From: an uncultured Alphaproteobacteria bacterium
GTDB lineage: Bacteria; Pseudomonadota; Alphaproteobacteria; MPNO01; UBA2964
Length of the DNA stretch: 64,000 nt
Direction of reading: 5' to 3'
Assembly (NCBI GenBank): GCA_951812775.1
Contig: OX638326.1
Coordinates: 1,934,335-1,998,334, forward strand
Part shown: one piece after another, positions 56,192 through 64,000 of the stretch
Position numbering within the stretch: position 1 is the stretch's first letter
How the letters are laid out: each line of letters begins with the position of its first letter
Program-made: the position numbers and the translations under genes
Notes under the pieces: generated by a model
Seen by the model: the letters and a program-made list of their open reading frames with translations, nothing else
Told to the model about the DNA's origin: nothing
Database searches by the model: none

Positions 56192-57222
56192 ATGCGACTG
56201 CTTATTATCGGATTCCTGAATGGACAAATTGGCGCGGCAAGCCAAATCGCGATTGCTCGCGGGGCAACTGTCGCCCACACCGAAGACGTAGAGTCTGCCA
56301 TGCAGACGCTGAGGTCTGGTCAGGGTGCGGATATGATTATGGCCGATGCCAGATTGGATATTGCCAGCCTTATTGCCGGTCTGACCACTGAGCGAATAAA
56401 CGTCCCCGTCGTCGGATGCGGTATCGGGAATGACGCCTCCGAAGCGGTCAGAGCCATCAAGGCAGGGGCAAAAGAGTACATACCACTGCCGCCCGACGCT
56501 GAATTGATTGCCGCCGTCCTTGAAGCGGTAACCAAGGAGAGCACCGAGATTGTATATCGTGACCCAAAGATGGCGGAGGTGATCCAATTAAGGTGGATAT
56601 ACGGTTGATAGCGACGTCCAACCGCAATTTGGAGGAAGAAGTCCGCAAAGGTACTTTTCGAGAAGATTTGTTGTTCCGACTTAATGTCATCAACCTCGCC
56701 CTGCCGCCGCTTCGCGAACGGCCGCTGGACATAGAAATGTTGTCCGGCCATTTTTTGAAAAAATATGCCGAGGTTAACGGCGTCCCCTTCAAACCGCTTT
56801 CTATCGAGGCGAAACAAAAACTCGCCGGTCATGACTGGCGCGGCAATGTGCGTGAATTAGAAAACACTATGCACCGGGCAGTTCTATTGGCACAGGGCGA
56901 AGAGATTGATCCACAATCAATCATCCTGTCCAACTCAATTCGGGACGAACAAACAGAGAGTCAAGATCATCAAACCGAAGCCGTCAGCGCGGAATCGGAG
57001 GTAGATTCCCGGACCGATGTTCGATCTCTCGTTGGACGTAAAATGTCTGATGTAGAACGCGATCTGATTATCGACACTGTCTATCATTGTCTCGGCAATC
57101 GAACCCACGCCGCGAACATCCTGGGAATTTCCATTCGGACGTTACGCAACAAGCTCAAACAATATTCGCAATCAGGTGTCTCTGTCCCAATGCCCAACGA
57201 GTTTGATCGGGCCCAACTGTAA
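56192..57222 (+). pseudogene. flbD: Sigma-54 activator FlbD, AAA+ core deleted
   Basis: The N-terminal receiver-like domain (MRLLIIGFLNGQIGAASQIA ... EYIPLPPDAELIAAVLEAV) runs to DPKMAEVIQL. It then joins out of frame, near 56590, to the end of the AAA+ domain: VDIRLIATSNRNLEEEVRKG, FREDLLFRLNVINLALPPLR, then the Fis-like helix-turn-helix THAANILGISIRTLRNKLKQ. Walker A, Walker B and the GAFTGA loop, about 150 residues, are missing. FlbD drives sigma-54 flagellar promoters, so this loss should silence the later classes of flagellar genes. Confidence 0.9.
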
Positions 57223-57280
57223 ATCCTAAGACGCCCACATTTAAGCGTGTAAGACGGATTAATTCAGGTACGGAATCAGG

Positions 57281-59417
57281 ATGGCTGAACCAGAGCTAGC
57301 AACGGACACCTCATCGCTCGATGCGGCGGGAACGGAAGGTGAAAGTAAAACCCCGTTATTTGGTGGCCTTATCTCCACCCTATTTCGAGGCGATATTGCG
57401 TTAGCGCTCGGCGTCGTCCTGATCCTTGTAATTTTGATTCTTCCCATGCCGAAATGGATGCTCGATTTCGCGCTAGCCGCATCCATTACTTTTTCCGCGC
57501 TTATTTTGATGACAGCGATGTTCATCGGAAAGCCACTGGAATTCAGCTCATTTCCGACAGTTTTGCTGATCGCAACGGTCTCGCGCCTGGCGCTAAACTT
57601 GGCATCAACGCGCCTAATTCTGGCTCACGGCCATGAAGGAACCGATGCTGCGGGCAATGTCATCGAAGTGTTTGGCAATTTTGTCATGGGCGGCAATTTT
57701 GTTATCGGAATCATCATCTTTGCCATTCTTGTCCTCGTCAATTTTGTGGTGATTACCAAGGGTTCCGGGCGTATAGCAGAGGTTGCCGCCCGGTTCAGCT
57801 TGGACGCAATGCCGGGCAAGCAAATGGCCATCGACGCGGATCTATCCGCCGGACTAATTGACGAGGGAGAAGCTAAAGCACGCCGCAAAGAGTTCGAGGA
57901 TGAAACGACATTCTTTGGTTCCATGGATGGTGCCGCAAAATTCGTTCGCGGCGACGCCATCGCCGGCCTTATCATCACCTTCATCAATGTTGTGGGCGGC
58001 ATCATTATCGGCACGGCGCAGGAAGGGTTGACCTTAGCGGAAGCCTCCAAGACCTACACACTCTTGACCGTTGGTGACGGTTTGGTTTCGCAGATCCCTG
58101 CCATCATCGTTTCAGTTGCCGCAGGCATGCTTGTATCAAAAGCCGGGATTGTGGGCTCCGTAGACAAAGCTGTCCTCGGCCAACTTGGCGGATATCCGAC
58201 GGCGCTTGGCCTCGTCTGTTTTCTTATGACAGACCTGGCAATCTTGCTAGGCATTCCAATGCTACCCTTTCTGGGTCTCGCTGGGGTCAGCGGCGGTATG
58301 GCGTGGTATCTGAGAAAACAAGAGCCAGAACTCATGGAAGATGTCGAGGAGCCCGGCGCTGTCCCCGATGACGACCCGGAAGCGGCGGAAGCAGCTATAA
58401 GCTCTGCATTGCAAATGGACGAAATTCGGGTGGAGCTGGGGTACGGCCTCCTACCTCTTGTTAATAGCGAGTCCGGTGCTGGATTGACTCAGCAGATTCG
58501 GGGTTTGCGACGCCAACTTGCCAACGAGGTCGGCTTCGTCATGCCATCGGTTCGAATTCAGGACAATATGCAACTTGAAGCCAACAGCTATGTCATTCGT
58601 ATCAAGGAAATCGAATCCGCGCACGGTGAGCTCCGCCCACAAATGCTGCTCGTAATGGATCCGCGGGGCGAAACTATCGACTTACCAGGAGAAGCAACGA
58701 CGGAGCCTACCTTTGGTTTGCCGGCATTGTGGGGTGGCGAAGATCAACGGGAAGAAGCGACATTTCGTGGCTGTACCGTTGTTGAGCCCTCAACCGTCGT
58801 CACAACGCATCTTACTGAAATCATTAAAGACAATATGGTGGATTTGTTGAGCTACGCCGAAGCCCAAAAGCTTCTGGACGAGTTGCCGCCAGAACATAAG
58901 AAACTGGTAGAGGATATCGTTCCGGCCCAAATTTCTGTCAGCACGATCCAAAGGGTCCTCAAGAATCTTTTGAGAGAACGGGTCGGCATCAGAGACCTAA
59001 GCACAATCCTTGAAGGCATCGCCGAAGCCTGCACCTTCACCCAAAGCCCGACAATGATTACAGAACATGTCCGCACCAGGCTTTCCCGCCAGATCAGTAA
59101 TTTGGCTGGACGTTGGCTATGTTCCCTTGGTCACGATGTCGCCTGAATGGGAACAGGCTTTTGCGGAGGCTATAGTCGGCCAAGGGGACGAGGCACAAAT
59201 TTCTATGCCGCCTAGTAAATTGCAGGATTTTATTGCTCAGGTACGTGAAACCTTTGATCGCTTTGCAATGCTCGGGGAATCTCCAGCACTCCTGACGAGC
59301 CCGGCCATTAGGCCATTCGTCCGTTCGATCATTGAACGGTTCCGACCACCCACAATGATCATGTCGCAGAACGAAGTGCACCCACGCGTAAAAATAAAAA
59401 CGTTGGGTCAGATATAA
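57281..59417 (+). pseudogene. flhA: Flagellar export protein FlhA, late frameshift
   Basis: The first 600 residues are a normal FlhA: about eight transmembrane helices, the FHIPEP-region equivalent GRIAEVAARFSLDAMPGKQM, and cytoplasmic subdomains (VELGYGLLPLVNSESGAGLT). Near 59115 one extra T shifts the frame after RTRLSRQISNLAGR, so the last 100 residues (GYVPLVTMSPEWEQAFAEAI ... NEVHPRVKIKTLGQI) lie in another frame ending at 59417. The shift removes the end of the nonamer-ring domain. A product of normal membrane part and wrong tail might still be made. Confidence 0.9.
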
Positions 59418-59471
59418 ACTTCAACTGATCCTAGATTGCCGCTGCTTGAAAGCGACCCATTTGTAGCTTAG

Positions 59472-59897
59472 TTAGGCCAAACCAGTGGTATTGCGGCGAT
59501 GAATGGACAAGCCGAGTTCATTTTCGGCAATGGATTGTCGGCGCTGAGTCTCCTGGCGTTCCTGACTCAATCGCCGATCTTCGATAATTTCATAGCGTTT
59601 CAATTCTCGAAAAGCCTCAGCTATCGTCCCGCGAATTTCTGAAATTGCCGCCTCCACTTCGGCACGCGATTGCTCTAGCGTCTTACAACGTTCAATCGTC
59701 GCCTGCACGTAGTCACCCAGCATATGAGCGGTTTCGGCGTTCTCATCAGTCGATAAAGCTTCCCGCTCAACACTGTTTTGAAGCGCCGTAATCTCGTTGG
59801 TAAATCCGTTGGCCACGGCCTCAAGGGCGGAGAACTTTTTTTGCTCTTCTTCCATCTTTGATTTGTGCATTCGAATAAGTGTTTGCAGTCCCTTCAC
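59472..59897 (-). CDS. fliJ: Flagellar export chaperone FliJ
   Basis: This 141-residue coiled-coil protein starts with GTG and reads KGLQTLIRMHKSKMEEEQKK, then AVANGFTNEITALQNSVERE, in the FliJ pattern. The GTG overlaps the natural fliI stop (GTGA at 59894-59897). FliJ forms the stalk of the FliI ATPase and contacts FlhA. The frame is intact. Confidence 0.8.
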   Translation of the reverse strand: MKGLQTLIRMHKSKMEEEQKKFSALEAVANGFTNEITALQNSVEREALSTDENAETAHMLGDYVQATIERCKTLEQSRAEVEAAISEIRGTIAEAFRELKRYEIIEDRRLSQERQETQRRQSIAENELGLSIHRRNTTGLA

Positions 59898-61237
59898 GTC
59901 GTCTCCCCATCAAATATTTCAGCCAGCATTTTATACCCGGTCTCAACATCCGTTTGTTCGTCCTTGGTTTGAGACAAGAAGGACTCGAGCTTGTCCCGAT
60001 AGAATATTGCTTCGTCTGTCGCCGGATCAGAGCCTTTTTGATAAGCGCCGAGGCGGATCATTTCTGCCATATCCTCTTAGCAAGAGATCATCGATCTCAC
60101 TCTGGAGATCAGTGCTGTCTCCTCCGGTGAATTACAATCCGGCATTGTCCGGGACACACTTCTTAGAACATTTATTGCGGGATAACGGCCCCGTTCAGCA
60201 ATCGACCTTTCGAGAACGATATGACCATCAAGGATCGATCGCACGGCATCCGCAATCGGTTCGTCATGATCGTCACCTTCGACAAGAACACTAAACAAGC
60301 CGGTGATCGTTCCGTCGCCTTCTCCAGGCCCAGCCCGTTCGAGCAATTTGGGAAGTTCCGCAAATACTGTCGGCGTATAACCTTTGTTCGCCGGTGGCTC
60401 ACCCATCGAAAGACCAATTTCACGCTGCGCCATGGCTACCCGAGTAATACTGTCAATCATACAAAGAACATCTGCATCCTGATCACGAAAGAACTCTGCT
60501 ATCGCCATTGTCATGTCAGCTGCCTGACGGCGCATAAGCGCGGATTCATCTGATGTGGCGACAACAACAACGCTTCTCGCCAAACCTTCAGGACCCAGAT
60601 CATTTTCCAGAAACTCCTGCACCTCGCGCCCGCGTTCTCCGACAAGACCAATTACATTCACATCCGCAGAGGCAAATCTGGCTACCATGGACTGCATAAC
60701 GGATTTGCCGACACCAGATGCCGCAAACACACCCATACGCTGACCACGACAGCACGTTACAAAAGTGTTCAATGCCCTGATGCCAAGGTCAATTTTTGTG
60801 CCGACGCGCTTTCTTCGATGTGCCGACGGTGGTTGCACTCTTATGGGTTGCTGTAGCATGCCGTGAGGCAAAGGTCCTTTGCCATCAATTGGCTCGCCCA
60901 AGGCATTTACGACGCGTCCCAACCATGATTGATGAGGTCTGATCGTAGGACGACCGGACAAGCGATACACTTTACAGCCGAGGCCAACCCCTTCAAGCGG
61001 ATGAAATGGCATCATCAGGGCATTTCCATCGCGAAACCCCGTAATTTCACACAAAATACTGCGGTCATCGCGCGCAACAACGGAGCAAAGATCGCCAATT
61101 GAAAAGGCTTCAGATGTCCCTCCGACTTCGATCATCATACCGAGTACGGCCGTGACACGGCCATAAACCCGAACTTCAGATATTTCAGAAATTTCGTTAA
61201 CGAGTGCTTTTAACGCAGACACAGATATGTTTTCCAA
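59894..61237 (-). pseudogene. fliI: Flagellum-specific ATPase FliI, in-frame stop
   Basis: The protein has Walker A as FAASGVGKSVMQSMV, GLVGERGREVQEFLENDLG, and Walker B VLCMIDSITRVAMAQREIG. An in-frame TAA at 60077-60079 follows RVRSMISC, where FliI has Tyr (YEDMAEMIRLGAY); the same frame then gives EDMAEMIRLGAYQKGSDPAT to the natural TGA at 59894. The last 61 residues, the helical domain that contacts FliH and export substrates, are lost. Full length would be 447 residues, normal for FliI. Confidence 0.92.
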
Positions 61238-61348
61238 CTGGTCACCAAGGAAAGCTCAGGCATTTTTCTTTTTGAAACAGTGATTTAGTTCACTGCAATC
61301 TATAAGACAAGACTTCATTTTGCGGTTCTCCGCTGTTTTTTCATTTTC

Positions 61349-61815
61349 TTAGGCCGCTACCGGGGCCCCGCCATAATCCAACAAACTGTCATCGTCGATC
61401 ACAACCCGGACACCTTCTTCCAAACGGTAAACGCCCTCAGCGAATTGACGCCAGGTTGGATCAAGTGTCGCAGGATTTGGTTCAAATTTATCCGCAGGTA
61501 AACGCAGCACTTCACCCACAGAACCTACGGCCAGGCTGTATAGTTCCCCCCGCCGCTCAACGACAACGCTCATACCATCTTCTCCCTCGGGACGATCCTC
61601 GACACCAATACGCCGGCGCAGATCGATAGCCGTAACAATTTTTCCCTGAGATTTAAAAGACCCGCCACTTCAGATGACGCCAACGGAACGCGTGCTATTT
61701 TTTGAGGTCCCAGTATCATGCACCTTGAGAACATCGATGCCGCAGAGTGATCCCCGACCATTATGGTCACAAATTCACGCGTCTCCGCCGCTGTATCATT
61801 CATTTCATCGTTCAT
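61349..61815 (-). pseudogene. cheW: CheW coupling protein, two or more frameshifts
   Basis: The ATG at 61815 overlaps the cheA stop (ATGA). The text FVTIMVGDH should continue into a CheW core; instead a deletion and a compensating shift scramble about 12 residues before PQKIARVPLASSEVAGLLNL. A second shift near 61640 leads to nonsense, and the frame beginning MSVVVERRGELYSLAVGSVG carries the C-terminal half. Reconstructed length is about 155 residues. CheW would link receptors to CheA. Confidence 0.82.
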
Positions 61816-64000
61816 GCTGCACCTCGAACTATCGCTAACGTGTGGGATAAAGATTCGAGCAGAGCGTCTCTATCCAGCTTTACAATGTAATCTCGGAAAC
61901 CAACGTTGCGGCCCTTTTCCAGATCCGCCCGGGATGAAAAGGACGAGAGGGCGACAAGCGGTGTATCTGTCCATGGCCCGTTAGTCCGGATCTCGTTGGC
62001 CAGTTCAAAACCGTTCATACCCGGCATTTCAATATCACTCACAATCACATCGAAATCCCGACCGGCATCTCTAAGAGAGAGCGCCGCCTCACCACCCTCT
62101 ACAGCAGTGACTTCATAGCCTGCGACAGAAAGCAGCGGTGTTAGCAAATTGCGAAAGAACGGGCTGTCATCCACCAGAAGGACCTTATTGCTGGGGCGAT
62201 CGTTCGTGGCTGTGTTGCCATGAGATTTGAACCAGTCCCCGAACGCCTTCTCGAGATAAAATGCCGTATCAATGACATCCATCGCTTTGCTGCCAATAAC
62301 TGCCGTGCCAAGCACGCCCGTGTGCGCCGAGGCCAGCTCGATGTCGAGACGATCTTCGACGATATCGACGATTTCATCGACCATCAGCCCCATGCTTTGT
62401 TCGCCATCAGCGAACACAACAACCTGCTGCCGACCTTCTGTTGCCCGGGTAAACCCGTCAGCAACCTCAATAAGCGGCATCAAACGGCCGCGATATTGAA
62501 CGACTGGAACACCGTCATTCTCTTCAATGGTATCCACATCAATCTCTTCCAAACGGGCAACCAGTGCGAGAGGCACAGCGCGACTTTCATCACTGCCGGC
62601 TTTGAAGACCAAAATTGCGGACCGTTCGGATCAAAAATCATGATTACGCTGCCGTCACCCAGAATAGTATTGCCGGAGAAGATTGAAATTTCCCGCAGTA
62701 CCGGGGTTACAGGCTTGACGACGATTTCTTCAGATTCGAAAACCTGATCCACGATGACACCGAAACTCGAAACACCAGACCGCAAAATTACGATAAAGGT
62801 TTCCTCGCCAGCGACTTCATCCCCCTCTGTCGCCTCCTGCTTTTCTTCGTCAATGACCTTTTCGACTTTAGTTAGCCCAAGAACTTCATTTAAATCGATG
62901 AGCGGCAACAGAGTATCTCGAAGCCTTAGAACGGGTGTGTCGTTGACCTGTTCAATTCTATGCTCTGACTCATCTGAGACCCTTACCAACTCATCGACGC
63001 TGAGCTGCGGAACCGCAAACCGTTCACCACCCGACTCGACGATAAGGGCAGAAACGATTGCCAACGTCAGTGGAATTTTGACGACAAACGTCGAGCCAAC
63101 ACCGGGCTCCGATTGCAATTCAACATTACCACCAATTTTCTCAATGTTCGTGCGAACAACATCCATCCCAACGCCGCGTCCCGAAACGTTGGTCACTTTT
63201 TCTGCCGTCGAGAAACCTGCCTTGAATATGAATTGCATGATTTGCTTGGGAGACATGGCATCAAGCTCTGCCTCAGTCGCCAGTTCATTCGCGATCGCTT
63301 TTTCACGAACTTTCTCAATAGCAATTCCGCGCCCGTCATCCTCAATTTTGATGATGATATGTCCGCCTTCGTGATAGGCGTTCAACACGATCTTATCGAT
63401 CTCCGGTTTACCCGCCGCAAGGCGATCCGCGGGCTGTTCAATTCCGTGATCCCCGGAATTTCGGATCATATGCGTAAGAGGATCCTTGATCATCTCGAGC
63501 ACCTGACGATCCAGCTCTGTGTCGGCACCGAGCATCTCGAGCTCGATCTTCTTATCGAGTTCCAATGACAGATCACGCACAATCCGTGGAATCTTGCTCC
63601 AGGCATTCCCAATCGGCTGCATACGCGTTTTCATAACGGCTTCCTGCAGATCCGTCGTAATCAGACTAAGGCGTTGTAAAGGCGTGGAGAATTCACTGTC
63701 TTCGTATTTACGAACCATTTGAAGAAGCTGATTTCGTGAAAGCACGAGCTCCGAAACCATCGTCATCAGGTTTTCCAGCATATCGACATTGACGCGGACG
63801 GATTGAACTACGGCGACAGCTTCTTTTTGCGCGGCGTCAGTTCCCTCAGCCTTCGCTTTTTCAGCGGCGGCGGCTGCAGCGGCAGCGGCTTTGGCCTCCA
63901 TCTCCGCCTTGCACAGTAATGTCTCTCGGGTCCCGTCAAAGGCCGCAACAACTGCGGATGTCAGGGCGTCATCAATTTCGAGTTCCTTGAGGGCAGTCTC
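61812..64000 (-). pseudogene. cheA: CheA histidine kinase with C-terminal receiver, frameshifted; runs off right edge
   Basis: Reading leftward from the edge: an Ala-rich linker, the dimerisation domain (MVSELVLSRNQLLQMVRKYE), the kinase domain with DPLTHMIRNSGDHGIE, DDGRGI and GRGVGMDVV, and a CheW-like domain ending GDGSVIMIFDPNG. Near 62610 the frame changes, probably with a small deletion, into a second CheW-like part (FKAGSDESRAVPLALVARLE) and a CheY-like receiver (VLLVDDSPFFRNLLTPLLSV, VIVSDIEMPGMNGFEL, DYIVKLDR) ending at 61812. The HPt domain lies outside the window. It is a hybrid kinase of a kind seen in Azospirillum-like bacteria. Confidence 0.82.

Noticed and set aside
30009-61237. 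Reassigned or read-through stop codons as the reason for the internal stops
   Set aside because: TAA, TAG and TGA all appear internally and all three also end normal genes, and many genes have frameshifts or deletions as well. Recoding does not explain that pattern.
1-64000. Sequencing error as the sole cause of the broken genes
   Set aside because: One-base indels could be errors, but many lesions are substitutions to stops or deletions of tens to hundreds of bases, and neighbouring genes of similar length are clean. Some single frameshifts may still be errors.
1-64000. CRISPR array
   Set aside because: No regularly spaced direct repeats were seen anywhere in the window.

Overview
The window looks like an alphaproteobacterial chromosome, probably Rhodospirillales-like. 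Pointers are fliX divergent from flgI, an FlbD-type regulator, a DUF6468 gene beside fliM, a CheA with an appended receiver domain, a DksA lacking the full cysteine set, and CsrA with FliW. Lineage below class is inference. Most of the window is a large flagellar, motor and chemotaxis locus that is decaying, plus one integrated island.

Layout. 1-5.4 kb: a broken luciferase-like monooxygenase, a tandem DUF427 protein, a Nudix hydrolase, a molybdopterin hydroxylase (CoxL-like) with a one-base frameshift, and a 4,5-dihydroxyphthalate decarboxylase-like protein. 5.4-24.5 kb: flhB, cut in two by an island of about 18.0 kb (5869-23875). The island has two MobC-like proteins, a wrecked MobF relaxase, transposase remnants, an intact seven-gene defence operon (20122 down to 11673) and two tandem tyrosine recombinases at its right end. 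The defence operon holds a cytosine methyltransferase, a nuclease, a 58-aa protein, a second cytosine methyltransferase, a MORC-like GHKL ATPase, a Z1 ATPase and a PD-(D/E)xK protein. 24.5-28.7 kb: fliR, fliQ, fliE, flgC, flgB (-), then csrA, fliO, fliP (+). 28.8 kb: an ornithine cyclodeaminase-family gene. 30-38.6 kb (-): fliL, fliM, DUF6468, motE, cheY, cheZ, two MotB-like genes and a long AMIN/TPR protein. 38.8-48 kb: flgF, flgG, flgA, flgH, dksA, fliX, flgI, flgJ, flgN, flgK, flgL, fliW. 48-50 kb: rfbF and an rfbG remnant fused to the tail of flgD. 50-59.4 kb: flgE, fliF, fliG, fliH, fliN, motA, flbD, flhA. 59.5-64 kb (-): cheA, cheW, fliI, fliJ.

The dominant theme is loss of motility. 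I find eleven in-frame stop codons in otherwise continuous flagellar, motor or chemotaxis reading frames. At least four replace a conserved Trp. There are also many one-base frameshifts and several deletions: the flbD AAA+ core, flgK-flgL, rfbG-flgD and the motE middle. Rod, hook and export-gate genes, csrA, fliW, dksA and the metabolic genes are mostly open. Within the island the mobility genes are decayed while all seven defence genes and one recombinase are open, which suggests selection on the cargo.

Precise loss of the island would rejoin flhB into a 366-codon frame. Several other flagellar genes are independently dead, so excision alone would not restore flagella in this genome. All function calls come from reading motifs by eye; no database search was run.
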